From the NCBI RefSeq assembly GCF_017901135.1, contig NZ_CP072801.1, positions 744,001-808,000 of the forward strand: 64,000 bases of DNA, read 5' to 3'. The notes beneath the pieces are model-generated. The model did not search any database. It worked only from the letters and a program-made list of their open reading frames with translations, and had not been told where the DNA came from. This document shows, in pieces, positions 20,552 through 28,425 of this stretch. The position numbers and the translations under genes are program-made. The first letter of the stretch is position 1. Each line of letters starts with the position of its first letter. Source of the stretch: Thiothrix litoralis (lineage in GTDB: Bacteria; Pseudomonadota; Gammaproteobacteria; Thiotrichales; Thiotrichaceae).

Positions 20552-20651
20552 GAAACCCCTCCTAGCCTCCCCTTATCAGGGGAGGAACAAGCTGTTACAG
20601 CATTTTTCTTACTCCCTCCCTTGATAAGGGGAGGGTTGGGGAGGGGTTTCT
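20551..20651. repeat. about 100-bp palindromic intergenic repeat
   Basis: The left arm AGAAACCCCTCC...CTCCCCTTATCAGGGGAGG and the right arm CCTCCCTTGATAAGGGGAGGG...GGAGGGGTTTCT are near-perfect reverse complements, and each arm holds its own smaller hairpin. It lies exactly between two convergent symporter genes, starting at the stop codon of the first. It can act as a two-way terminator; its layout also resembles dispersed REP- or MITE-type repeats, which a genome-wide search would settle. (Arms are given in separate short pieces.). Confidence 0.8.
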
Positions 20652-20665
20652 TTCTTGCTTGAGTT

Positions 20666-22033
20666 TCAGAACCCTAGTGAATGAATAAACAGATACGCCA
20701 GTAATAGGGGTGACACCCAGCGCAGCAGTTGATACCAGAAATTGAACCCACCTTGACTTAGCCCCAGTTCATCCTGCACATAGGCTTTCTTCATCACCCA
20801 GCCGGTAAAAAGGGCAATCGCCAAACCACCCAAGGGCAGCATGAAGGTGGAAGTCAGAATATCCAGCACATCAAACATACCATCGGTCTTTTGCGCCCCA
20901 GCGAATTCAAAACCAAATGACCAATGGCTGAATGACATCACGGTTATCAGCCCGAGCAACCAGGTTACGGTGGTAATGCTATAGGCGGCTGTTGAACGTT
21001 TCATGTCCCGATTTTCCACCAACCAAGCGGTGGCGGGTTCGATGAGGGAAATAGCAGAAGTCCAGGCTGCAAATACCAACAGTACGAAGAATACTGTGCC
21101 AAAGAACGCCCCGCCAAACATTTCACCAAAGGCAATGGGCAGGGTGACGAATACCAGCCCCGGCCCTGCGCCTGCTTCCAGACCATTGGCAAACACCAGC
21201 GGGAAAATCGCCATGCCAGCCAGTAATGCTACCAGCGTATCCATGATGGCAATCGCGAAAGTAGTTTTGGCAATGGAAGCCTCTTTGGGCATGTAAGAAC
21301 CATAGGCCATGATGGCGCCCATCCCCAGACTGAGCGTGAAGAAGGCGTGCCCTAATGCGGTCAGAATTGCCTCCGGGGTCAGTTTGGTAAAATCGACTGC
21401 AAACAGGAAGTTTACCCCTTGCATGAAGTAGCCGGTTGACAGCGCATAACCCACCATGACCAGCAGCAACACGAATAAGGCAGGCATCAGGATACGCACC
21501 GCTTTTTCCAGCCCGGAACGCACGCCCCGCGCCACCACCACTGCTGTCATGACGCTAAAAATGGTGTGCCATAAGGTCAATTGCAGCGGGTCGCCCAATA
21601 ACGCCCCTAGCTTGGCTCCGGCGGTTTCCCCGGTCAGACCGTTGAAATGACCACTGGCAGCTTCAATAACATAGGAAACAGCCCACCCGGCAATCACGCT
21701 GTAAAAGGACATGATCAGAATACCAGCCAGTACCCCGATTCCGCCCAACCATGCCCACGCCCCGGAAGTGCCAGATTCAAGGGCGAGCGTGCGCATGGAA
21801 TTAATCGGGCTTTGTTGCCCACGTCGCCCCAGCAGGATTTCGGCCATCATAATGGGGATGCCGATCAGGCAGATACACAGCAGGTACACCAGCACGAATG
21901 CACCCCCACCATTTTCACCCGTGATGTACGGAAATTTCCAAATGTTACCGAGACCGACAGCGGAACCTGTGGCTGCCAGTACAAAAGTGAATCGTGATGA
22001 CCACTGCTCATGAGCGGCTTTTTGATTAGACAT
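20666..22033 (-). CDS. neurotransmitter:sodium symporter (SNF/NSS) family transporter
   Basis: A 455-residue LeuT-fold transporter with around twelve hydrophobic segments. The N-terminal WSSRFTFVLAATGSAVGLGNIWKFPYI region carries the unwound first helix with the sodium and substrate-contacting residues (quoted over two parts: ATGSAVGLGN, IWKFPYI), followed by GGGAFVLVYLLC and GIPIMMAEILLGRRG. Bacterial members import amino acids with Na+; the exact substrate cannot be read. It is divergent from trmJ, separated by an inverted-repeat operator candidate, and has GGAGGA before its start. Confidence 0.92.
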   Translation of the reverse strand: MSNQKAAHEQWSSRFTFVLAATGSAVGLGNIWKFPYITGENGGGAFVLVYLLCICLIGIPIMMAEILLGRRGQQSPINSMRTLALESGTSGAWAWLGGIGVLAGILIMSFYSVIAGWAVSYVIEAASGHFNGLTGETAGAKLGALLGDPLQLTLWHTIFSVMTAVVVARGVRSGLEKAVRILMPALFVLLLVMVGYALSTGYFMQGVNFLFAVDFTKLTPEAILTALGHAFFTLSLGMGAIMAYGSYMPKEASIAKTTFAIAIMDTLVALLAGMAIFPLVFANGLEAGAGPGLVFVTLPIAFGEMFGGAFFGTVFFVLLVFAAWTSAISLIEPATAWLVENRDMKRSTAAYSITTVTWLLGLITVMSFSHWSFGFEFAGAQKTDGMFDVLDILTSTFMLPLGGLAIALFTGWVMKKAYVQDELGLSQGGFNFWYQLLRWVSPLLLAYLFIHSLGF

Positions 22034-22054
22034 GTTATCCTCCTGCTTTTATCC

Positions 22055-22073
22055 AGTGCTAAAGTCTAGCACT
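22055..22073. promoter_or_regulatory. inverted repeat AGTGCTA-N5-TAGCACT
   Basis: A perfect 7-bp inverted repeat with a 5-base spacer in the 72-bp divergent region between the SNF transporter and trmJ. Its dimensions suit a dimeric repressor site or a short hairpin; the regulator is not identified. Confidence 0.4.
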
Positions 22074-22105
22074 ATTAGCTACCTACTCTGATAGTGAATG
22101 GAAAT

Positions 22106-22858
22106 ATGAACCAACTTCTCGACAACTTGCGCATCGTCATGGTGGAAACCTCGCACCCTGGCAATATTGGCTCGGCAGCACGTGCCATGAAGGTCATGGG
22201 TTTGAAAGACTTGCGTCTGGTCTCGCCACGCAAACCGTATTCGCAGGAAACCTTTGCACTGGCTTCTGGCGCGAATGACATTATCGAGCAGGCGAAAATC
22301 GTGCCAACCTTGCAGGATGCTGTGGCGGATTGTCAGATCGTGATCGGCGCAAGTGCGCGTTCCGAACGTACCCTGCAATGGCCGCAGATGGATGCGCGGG
22401 AATGCGGCACTTTCGTCGCCGAGCATTTGCCGCAGCAGCAGAAAATCGCGTTGGTGTTTGGGCGTGAACGTACCGGCTTGACCAACGAAGAGCTGGATCA
22501 TTGCAATACGCTGGTGCATATCCCGATGGCGTTTGATTTCCTGTCGCTGAATATTGCGATGGCGATTCAGGTATTGGCTTATGAATGTGCGACTGCGTTT
22601 AGAATGGCAACACCTGTGCAGCCAGTAGCGGCTGACCCGGATGAAGTGTTGGCGAGTGCGGAGGCGTTGGAAGGGTTCTATACGCATCTGGAACAGTCGA
22701 TGATTGAGACGCGCTTTCTTGACCCGGAAAACCCGCGCTTGTTGATGCGGCGGATGCGGCGATTGTTCGGAAGGGCGGGCGTGACGGTGAGCGAGATGAA
22801 TATCTTGCGGGGGATGTTAGCAGCGTTTGCGGGACGGAAGTTCCAGAGTCGCGATTAA
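22106..22858 (+). CDS. trmJ: tRNA (cytidine/uridine-2'-O-)-methyltransferase TrmJ
   Basis: A SPOUT-class methyltransferase that modifies the ribose of position 32 of tRNA anticodon loops. The 250-residue protein shows RIVMVETSHPGNIGSAARAMK near the N-terminus (motif 1), LVFGRERTGLTNEELD near 120 and HIPMAFDFLSLNIAMAIQV near 140, which together form the knotted SAM site. A C-terminal helical extension (about 170-250) is typical of TrmJ. The ATG at 22106 is chosen over the in-frame GTG at 22094 on homology; the ribosome site is weak for both. Confidence 0.93.
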   Translation: MNQLLDNLRIVMVETSHPGNIGSAARAMKVMGLKDLRLVSPRKPYSQETFALASGANDIIEQAKIVPTLQDAVADCQIVIGASARSERTLQWPQMDARECGTFVAEHLPQQQKIALVFGRERTGLTNEELDHCNTLVHIPMAFDFLSLNIAMAIQVLAYECATAFRMATPVQPVAADPDEVLASAEALEGFYTHLEQSMIETRFLDPENPRLLMRRMRRLFGRAGVTVSEMNILRGMLAAFAGRKFQSRD

Positions 22859-22864
22859 GAAGGT

Positions 22865-23266
22865 TTAATGATGGGGAAGGGCATTTTTTAATGAAAAGTA
22901 TTCGTGGAATGGAGTGAAATCACCGTCAGATTCTAGCAGAGGCAAGTTTTTCTCGATGCAGAAGGTGGCGATCAGCACATCAATGGTTTCTCGCACGGTG
23001 ATGCCGCGTTTGCGCAAAGCCCGAAAGTTGTCGGCACTTTTCAAGGCAATGGATTGGTCGAGCATGGTGAAATAATCCAGCGTCAACAGCAGTTCTTTGG
23101 CTTGGGCGTATTCCTTGTCCTGTTTGAAACCTTGCAGTACTTCGGTTAAGACAAGTTCCCCGGTTGCAACGGGTTGTGTGCCGAGCAGGTGGTCGAGCCA
23201 GTCACTTTGCGGGGTTGATTTACCGTTGAAATAATCAATCCAGACGCTGGAATCGACGAAGATCAT
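22865..23266 (-). CDS. vapC: VapC-type PIN-domain toxin
   Basis: A 133-residue PIN ribonuclease. Acidic active-site residues are visible: MIFVDSSVWIDYF (Asp5), a central glutamate in GELVLTEVLQG, Asp97 in ETIDVLIATFC, and Asp115 in LLESDGDFTPF. Such toxins cut tRNA or rRNA when unopposed. Its start overlaps the antitoxin stop by four bases (ATGA at 23263-23266), the usual coupled arrangement. Convergent with trmJ with only 6 bp between the stops. Confidence 0.93.
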   Translation of the reverse strand: MIFVDSSVWIDYFNGKSTPQSDWLDHLLGTQPVATGELVLTEVLQGFKQDKEYAQAKELLLTLDYFTMLDQSIALKSADNFRALRKRGITVRETIDVLIATFCIEKNLPLLESDGDFTPFHEYFSLKNALPHH

Positions 23267-23460
23267 GCTTTATCTACGCGCATTTCATCCAAATTGCCTT
23301 CCCAGTGCAGTTTTCCGCGAAATTCACGGATGCGGGCTTGCCGCGTAAGGCGCAACAGCAGTTGCAGGCCGCGTTCCACCGCTTCGCGTTTGGTTTGCAG
23401 CCCCGTTGCTTGGAGGACATCACGCATCAGCGTTTCATCAATGACGATATTGGTTCGCAT
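23263..23460 (-). CDS. vapB: VapB-type antitoxin
   Basis: A 65-residue antitoxin beginning MRTNIVIDETLMRDVLQATG, the ribbon-helix-helix DNA-binding fold of the VapB family, followed by TKREAVERGLQLLLRL and a toxin-binding tail (FRGKLHWEGNLDEMR). The ATG at 23460 is chosen because the RHH domain starts there; the longer reading to 23589 adds non-homologous residues. It overlaps vapC by 4 bp. An inverted repeat just upstream may be its autoregulatory site. Confidence 0.92.
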   Translation of the reverse strand: MRTNIVIDETLMRDVLQATGLQTKREAVERGLQLLLRLTRQARIREFRGKLHWEGNLDEMRVDKA

Positions 23461-23467
23461 GGTTCGG

Positions 23468-23495
23468 TGTGTATAGTTGTTTATGATGATACACA
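23468..23495 (-). promoter_or_regulatory. candidate vapBC operator
   Basis: TGTGTAT (23468-23474) and ATACACA (23489-23495) form a perfect 7-bp inverted repeat with a 14-bp spacer, ending 8 bp upstream of the vapB start. Placement fits conditional autorepression by the VapBC complex, which is known for the family. Upstream of it (23496-23676) I see no gene, only a short open stretch without recognisable homology. Confidence 0.5.
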
Positions 23496-23676
23496 TTCTA
23501 TTGAAATGGGTGGGGGTAGTAAATGGTTTTTTATCATCATTAAAAACCAAGCGTTTAACCTGCTCAACCGTCACATCGATGCGGAGCAACTGCTGGAGCG
23601 CATGACCAAGCTATTCCTGCAAAGCCCTAACGCGGACAATAGGCGGGGCAGAATAGGAGCGGGAGTGTCAAACTAT

Positions 23677-24390
23677 TCAGGCAGCAGGTTCTAAAACCAC
23701 GTCTTCGGTGAATGCGCCGAGACTTTTCAGGGCGTTATTGATCGCGGTTTTAGCGGTTGCGACATCGCGGTGTTGTTCACTCAAAGCATTCTGTGCGGCT
23801 TGCAGTTGACCGTGGACATAGCCAACCGGCAGGAACACGGCGGTAGCGGAAATGTCATCCATGACTTCTTTCAGTTTGTCGGCGGCTTCCTTGTTTTGGC
23901 CTTTGCGACTCATGGCTTCGGCTTCCTTGACCTTGCCGCGTGCTTTTTGCGCTACTTGCGGCGCATACACCTGCATGTCATCCAGCTCTGCATAGAGGGG
24001 GAGCAGGTCGTCATAGAAGCGTGCGGTTTCTTCCATGGCCAGTTTGCCTTTGGCGTTGAAGACATCTTCCTTGACATCGGTGTAGGGCATGGACTGCATG
24101 ACCGAATCATTCAGATGGTTGGCGGCTTCGACTTCACCTAGTGCCTTGCCGCTGTCACCTTGTTCGATAGCGGCGTGGGCAGCATTCAGATGGCGGACAA
24201 TTTCATTGCCAGTATGCGCGGCAATTTTTCTCAGATTGGGGCTATCCCAGCCGGGGGCGGTGACGGTTTCCACCAAAGAGTTGGGCGGCTGGGCAGCTTC
24301 TGTGGCGGCGAAAGCGAAGGTGGAAGTGGATGCCAGCAGCAGGGCGCTCAGCATGATGGCGGTTGGCTTGTGTGAGGATACGGGTTTCAT
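23677..24390 (-). CDS. YfdX family periplasmic protein
   Basis: A 237-residue secreted helical protein. A signal peptide (MKPVSSHKPTAIMLSALLLA, then cleavage near FAFAA) precedes the YfdX domain with HLNAAHAAIEQGDSGKAL near residue 70, and AVFLPVGYVHGQLQAAQNAL near 190, both typical of the family. YfdX in Escherichia coli is under the acid-response regulator EvgA; its biochemical role is unsettled. AAGGAG lies 9 bp before the ATG. A -24/-12 promoter and a palindromic enhancer site lie upstream, and the sigma54 regulator gene is the next gene upstream. Its placement argues that it is the main output of that regulator. Confidence 0.85.
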   Translation of the reverse strand: MKPVSSHKPTAIMLSALLLASTSTFAFAATEAAQPPNSLVETVTAPGWDSPNLRKIAAHTGNEIVRHLNAAHAAIEQGDSGKALGEVEAANHLNDSVMQSMPYTDVKEDVFNAKGKLAMEETARFYDDLLPLYAELDDMQVYAPQVAQKARGKVKEAEAMSRKGQNKEAADKLKEVMDDISATAVFLPVGYVHGQLQAAQNALSEQHRDVATAKTAINNALKSLGAFTEDVVLEPAA

Positions 24391-24455
24391 TGCATGATCT
24401 CCTTGACAGGTTGTTATCAGTTGACAGCGTGTTTTGCTGTTTCCACCTGTTACAA

Positions 24456-24471
24456 AGCATAATCTGTGCCA
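24456..24471 (-). promoter_or_regulatory. sigma54 promoter of the first YfdX gene
   Basis: On the minus strand TGGCACAGATTATGCT: the GG (-24) and GC (-12) pairs have the required spacing and TGGCAC is consensus. It is 65 bp upstream of the YfdX start, and its partner enhancer lies about 103 bp further upstream. Confidence 0.85.
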
Positions 24472-24523
24472 ATTTTTTAAAAGTCTGTTTTTTAAGAATT
24501 TTTTATTATTTGACTGAGATCAA

Positions 24524-24554
24524 TAAAAAAGCCGGGTATTTGTGCCCGGCTTTT
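24524..24554 (-). terminator. intrinsic terminator after the sigma54 response regulator gene
   Basis: On the minus strand AAAAGCCGGG ... CCCGGCTTTTTT, six G-C-rich pairs plus an A/T extension and T run. It insulates the regulator operon from the downstream YfdX gene and lies between that gene's enhancer and promoter. Confidence 0.9.
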
Positions 24555-24564
24555 GTTTGGGTGG

Positions 24565-24580
24565 TGTGGAATATTCCCCA
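24565..24580. promoter_or_regulatory. enhancer palindrome TGTGGAATATTCCCCA (UAS 1)
   Basis: Matches the perfect palindrome at 29377 in 15 of 16 bases. Its centre is 103 bp from the -24 GG of the first YfdX promoter, a typical distance for a bacterial enhancer-binding protein. Binding by the adjacent response regulator is inferred. Confidence 0.75.
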
Positions 24581-24586
24581 GTGGTA

Positions 24587-26017
24587 TCAGCGTAACTGGA
24601 ATTTCTCAATCCGGTAGCGGACTTTTTCGCGGGTGGTATTCAATACCCGCGCCACTTCGGTGACATTGCCTTCGTGTTTTTCCAACATGCGGCTGATGAT
24701 GTCGCCCACCATGTCATCCAGCCCCAGACTGCCATCCAGCCGGAAACAGATGAGGTCGTCGTCATCCTGCTTGTCGGGTACAGAGGGGGAATATGCTGTG
24801 CTGGTTGGGCTGACAGGTATGGCAGTGGCGGGTGGCAATGGGGCGCTTTGCAGTTGCAGCCATTGTTCGGGCAGTACGTTGGAGGTGGATAACATCACGC
24901 AGCGTTCTAGCACATTGCGCAGTTCGCGTACATTGCCCGGCCAGAGATAGCGTTCCAGCATCCCCCACACGCGTGGCGACAACTGGCTGACCTTTTTGCC
25001 GGATTTGGCGTTGAACTCGGCCAAAAAGCTGGGAACCAGTTCGTGCAAGTCAGAGGGGCGTTCTTGCAAGGCTGGCAGGCGCAGTTCAAACACGCTCAGG
25101 CGGTGGTACAGGTCAGCGCGGAAATGGCCTTCACTGATGTCGGTTTGCAGGTTGCGGTTGGTGGCGGCAATGATCTGGATGTCCACGCTAATTTCACGCT
25201 CACCACCCAAACGCCGCACTTTGCGGTCTTCCAACGCTTTCAGCAGTTTTGCTTGCAAATCCACGGGCATTTCGCCGATTTCATCCAGAAACAAGGTTCC
25301 GCCGTCAGCTTGTTCCATTAGTCCGCGATGGCGGCCTTTGGCACCGGTGAAAGAACCCGCTTCGTGTCCGAACAGTTCCGATTCCATCATTTCCTTGGGC
25401 AACGCGGCGCAGTTCAGTTCCACCAGCGGTTGTTTGGCGCGGCTGCCGGAGTAATGCAGGATACGCGCCGCCAGCCCTTTGCCCGTGCCGGTTTCGCCGG
25501 TCAGGATCAGGGCGCTGTAGGGAACTTGGCTAAGTTGTTGCAACATCTGCCGGGTTTGCGCTGCTGCCGGGCTGCTGCCGATGAAACTGTCCGGCTGGTA
25601 ACGCTGGCTGGAGTCATGCGCCCCAGCCAGCAGGCGGCGTTGTGCCTGAGCGCTGCGCAAGGCGCTGTGGACGGTCATGTCCAGTTGTTCCTGCGGGCAG
25701 GGTTTGGTGAGGAAGTCAAACGCACCCAGTTGCAAGGCGCGGACAGAATCGGGCACGTCGCCGTAGCCGGTGAGGAATACCCATTCACAGCCGTTCAGGT
25801 TGCCCGCGTTTTCTTCCAGCAAATCCATGCCGTTACCGTCCGGCAGGTTGAGGTCGGACAGCACCAGCAACGGGTCGACGCTGCGGCTTTTGAGCTTGCG
25901 GCGGGCGTCGGCACAGTTTTCTACCCAGATGGCTTCGTAGCCCTGTTTGCGGTAATGGTGCTGGAGTTCGCTGCCCAGCAGGCGTTCGTCTTCGATGATG
26001 AGGATGGTTTCAGACAT
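24587..26017 (-). CDS. sigma54-dependent response regulator (NtrC family)
   Basis: A 476-residue three-domain activator. The receiver domain (about 1-120) has the acidic pocket IIEDE, phospho-acceptor Asp55 in SDLNLPDG and the lysine in LTKPCPQ. The AAA+ domain (about 145-380) has Walker A GETGTGKG, Walker B GGTLFLDEIGEMP and the sigma54-contacting loop as GSFTGA, an A-to-S change from the common GAFTGA. A Fis-type helix-turn-helix closes the protein (HEGNVTEVARVLNTTREKVR). It overlaps the kinase gene by 8 bp. Expected to bind the AATATT palindromes nearby and open the two -24/-12 promoters. Confidence 0.95.
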   Translation of the reverse strand: MSETILIIEDERLLGSELQHHYRKQGYEAIWVENCADARRKLKSRSVDPLLVLSDLNLPDGNGMDLLEENAGNLNGCEWVFLTGYGDVPDSVRALQLGAFDFLTKPCPQEQLDMTVHSALRSAQAQRRLLAGAHDSSQRYQPDSFIGSSPAAAQTRQMLQQLSQVPYSALILTGETGTGKGLAARILHYSGSRAKQPLVELNCAALPKEMMESELFGHEAGSFTGAKGRHRGLMEQADGGTLFLDEIGEMPVDLQAKLLKALEDRKVRRLGGEREISVDIQIIAATNRNLQTDISEGHFRADLYHRLSVFELRLPALQERPSDLHELVPSFLAEFNAKSGKKVSQLSPRVWGMLERYLWPGNVRELRNVLERCVMLSTSNVLPEQWLQLQSAPLPPATAIPVSPTSTAYSPSVPDKQDDDDLICFRLDGSLGLDDMVGDIISRMLEKHEGNVTEVARVLNTTREKVRYRIEKFQLR

Positions 26018-27476
26018 GTTTGCTCACACAGTTGAGTTGCAGGGTGACGCAAGCGCCATGCGGTTGCTCATTACGCAGCAACAGTTTGCCCGCGTGGTTA
26101 CGCACGAAACGTTGTACGATCGACAGCCCCAGCCCCGTGCCGCCGACGCGGTGGGTGTTGAAGGCGCGGATATGGCTTTCCAGCATATCGGGCGGAAAGC
26201 CGGGGCCGTCATCGCAGACACTGATGGAGAGCAGCGTGTTTTCCAGCGTTGCTTGCAGGGTAATCGTGCCGGGCTGGTCAGCCATGGCTTGTTGCGCATT
26301 GAGGATCAAATTGAGTAAGGCTTGGCGTAGTTCAGTATCCGGCAGGCGACACACGATGTCGGTGGGAATGGCGTGGCGCAAGCTGATATGCGTGGGAATC
26401 TGATAACGCGCCAATGTCAGCAAGTCATCCACAGTTTTATGCAGGTGGACAGTGCTGATTTGTTCGGGTTGGTGGTGTGCCTGATCCAGCAGTCGGTTGA
26501 GCATCTGGATCATGCGGTCGATTTCTTGCCCAACCAGATCGAGGCGTGCCCGGTACGGGACATCCTCGCCACTTTCAGCGATTTCTTGGCGGATATTGCT
26601 ACAGGCCATTTTGACACCCGCCAGTGGGTTGCGTAGTTCATGCGCCAGCCGTGCCATGACTTCGCCGAGGGCGGCGAGGCGTTCGGTATCGGCGAGGCTG
26701 CGTTGCTGGGCGATCAGGGTGCGGGCGGCTTTTTCTACTTGTTGTTCCAGCGCTTGCTCGTATTGCAGGTGTTCGGCTTCCAGCTCAGACAGGCGTATTA
26801 CCATGCCATTATAGTTTTCCATCAGCGGCTGAAACATGGGGTCTACATTGTCCGGTGGGATGCGCTGATAGTGACGTTTGCCCAGCATCTCCATCAGGTA
26901 GCCCATGTGTTGCAAGGGGGTAAGGATGCGCCGTCGCATCAGGGTCAGCAGGATGACGGCTGACAGCGGGAGGGTTAGTACAATCAATACCCCCAGTTCC
27001 AGTTCAAAGCGGGCAGCTTCAAAAATGCTGTGGGTCAGTTCCTTGTGGACGCTGGATTCTTCCCGAAAGACTTCGCGCAGGATGTTCATGATGGTGAGCA
27101 AGGTGTCGCGGGGGTGCTTATTGTCCACGTCCAGTACCTGCTGTGCCTGCTGGATATTGGTGGGGGTATTTCCAGCCAGATAATCTTGGCGGGTCAGCAA
27201 GTCCTGCAAGATTTGGTGCAGGTTTTGGCGGGTAGCCACCGGCAGAATACTATCATCTGGCAACTGTTTAGCCAGCGTGGTTTCGACCTGAGTCAGGGTT
27301 TGTTGCAACTGTTCCAGATGATCGACGTGTTGGTTGGCGGGTAGGAGGCGGTTATAAGATAGCCATGCTAGCGTCAGTTGCGCCAACAGTGAAACCAGCA
27401 ACAAACCGCCCAGCACCGCCACCGGTATCCATAGCGGCTGGATAGTGCGTGCTGTTGAGTTTGGCAAAAACGACAT
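26010..27476 (-). CDS. membrane sensor histidine kinase
   Basis: A 488-residue kinase. Two membrane helices (about residues 15-40 and 170-195) enclose a helical periplasmic sensor of roughly 130 residues with no recognised fold. A HAMP-like linker and a coiled coil follow, then the HisKA segment MARLAHELRNPLAGVK with the phosphorylated histidine near 275, and the HATPase domain (NLILNAQQAMAD, VCDDGPGFP, GGTGLGLSIV). The gene ends inside the response regulator start, so the two form a cognate pair. AAGGAG precedes the start. The signal sensed is unknown; linkage to a CydB-like protein suggests a membrane or respiratory cue. Confidence 0.95.
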   Translation of the reverse strand: MSFLPNSTARTIQPLWIPVAVLGGLLLVSLLAQLTLAWLSYNRLLPANQHVDHLEQLQQTLTQVETTLAKQLPDDSILPVATRQNLHQILQDLLTRQDYLAGNTPTNIQQAQQVLDVDNKHPRDTLLTIMNILREVFREESSVHKELTHSIFEAARFELELGVLIVLTLPLSAVILLTLMRRRILTPLQHMGYLMEMLGKRHYQRIPPDNVDPMFQPLMENYNGMVIRLSELEAEHLQYEQALEQQVEKAARTLIAQQRSLADTERLAALGEVMARLAHELRNPLAGVKMACSNIRQEIAESGEDVPYRARLDLVGQEIDRMIQMLNRLLDQAHHQPEQISTVHLHKTVDDLLTLARYQIPTHISLRHAIPTDIVCRLPDTELRQALLNLILNAQQAMADQPGTITLQATLENTLLSISVCDDGPGFPPDMLESHIRAFNTHRVGGTGLGLSIVQRFVRNHAGKLLLRNEQPHGACVTLQLNCVSKHV

Positions 27477-27485
27477 GGCGACTCC

Positions 27486-28406
27486 TTAATTTTTCTGTTC
27501 GGAACTTTTGTTGAACAGCAAATACTGGAAGCCATTATAGGCCAATAGCAACGGTAGCAGCAGACCTACACCGAAGCTCATGAAAATCAAGGTTTTGCTG
27601 GAAGCAGCAGCCTGTTCCAGCCCCAAATGGCCGGGAATAATGTCGGGGTACAGGCTGGCTGCCAGCCCAGTAAACGTCAGCAGGAACAGGGTCAGGCTCC
27701 ACTTCAGTGGCGAATAACGCCCATGCCCACGCAGACTGCGCAACAGGGCTATGCTCACCAGCAGCACTGCCAGTAATAAACCACCCAGCAGCACCACGGT
27801 GGCCGGGTGTTGCCAGCGAGTGCTGAGGTAAGGGTGAATGGCGGGTATCCATAACAACACCGTGACCAACGTTGCCAGCGCCCCGACCGCAAACGCCATG
27901 GCCCAGCGTTTTGCCAAGGTTTTGATAGAGCCATGAGGATGGTTAAGCAAAGAGCTAGCACCCAATAGCGCGTAACCTGACACGACCCCGAGGCTGACCA
28001 CCAGCGTGAAAGGCGTTAACCCGCCGGACATACTGCCCATCAGCTCGCCCAGAATCAGCCCCTGCGCCACTGCTGCCAGCAAGCTACCCGAGGCGAAACC
28101 TGCCCGCCGCATCAACAGCCCACCCAGCAATAGGATCAGTGGGATATACAAGGTATGCAGGATCAAAGTGTAAGCGGTTGGAAAAGCACCGAACAACACC
28201 CCGCCCGCCAGCACCAGCCACAGTTCGTTGGCCTGCCCTGTCCTGCCTGAATATTCGCGTAGCTGGTGACGCAGGGCAGGTTTATAGGCGAGTAATGACA
28301 GTATGCTGACCCCAAGATCACAGCCTTCCAGCAGCACGTACAGCGCGATAATAATGCCTAGCAGTACGAACCAGACGGTCGCGAGGAAAGTGTGCAATTC
28401 GTTCAT
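27486..28406 (-). CDS. orphan CydB-like (cytochrome bd oxidase subunit II) membrane protein
   Basis: A 306-residue polytopic protein with the CydB pattern: WFVLLGIIIALYVLLEGCDLGVSIL near the N-terminus, NELWLVLAGGVLFGAFPTAYTLIL near 60-85 and GYALLGASSLLNH near 150. It is shorter than typical CydB (about 335-380) and has lost the usual PVWDGNE before ELWLV, reading GRTGQANE instead. CydB has no haem of its own and normally needs CydA, which is not present here. The gene sits between a YfdX-like gene and a kinase gene at 10-20 bp spacing, so it probably has a role in this signalling operon, perhaps as membrane partner of the kinase, rather than as an oxidase. That role is inference. Confidence 0.8.
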   Translation of the reverse strand: MNELHTFLATVWFVLLGIIIALYVLLEGCDLGVSILSLLAYKPALRHQLREYSGRTGQANELWLVLAGGVLFGAFPTAYTLILHTLYIPLILLLGGLLMRRAGFASGSLLAAVAQGLILGELMGSMSGGLTPFTLVVSLGVVSGYALLGASSLLNHPHGSIKTLAKRWAMAFAVGALATLVTVLLWIPAIHPYLSTRWQHPATVVLLGGLLLAVLLVSIALLRSLRGHGRYSPLKWSLTLFLLTFTGLAASLYPDIIPGHLGLEQAAASSKTLIFMSFGVGLLLPLLLAYNGFQYLLFNKSSEQKN

Positions 28407-28425
28407 GGCTAGCCCCTTTCAACCC

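Noticed and set aside
23521-23676. Possible small gene between vapB and the YfdX gene
   Set aside because: The open stretch lacks a start and ribosome site and shows no recognisable family; at most a relic.
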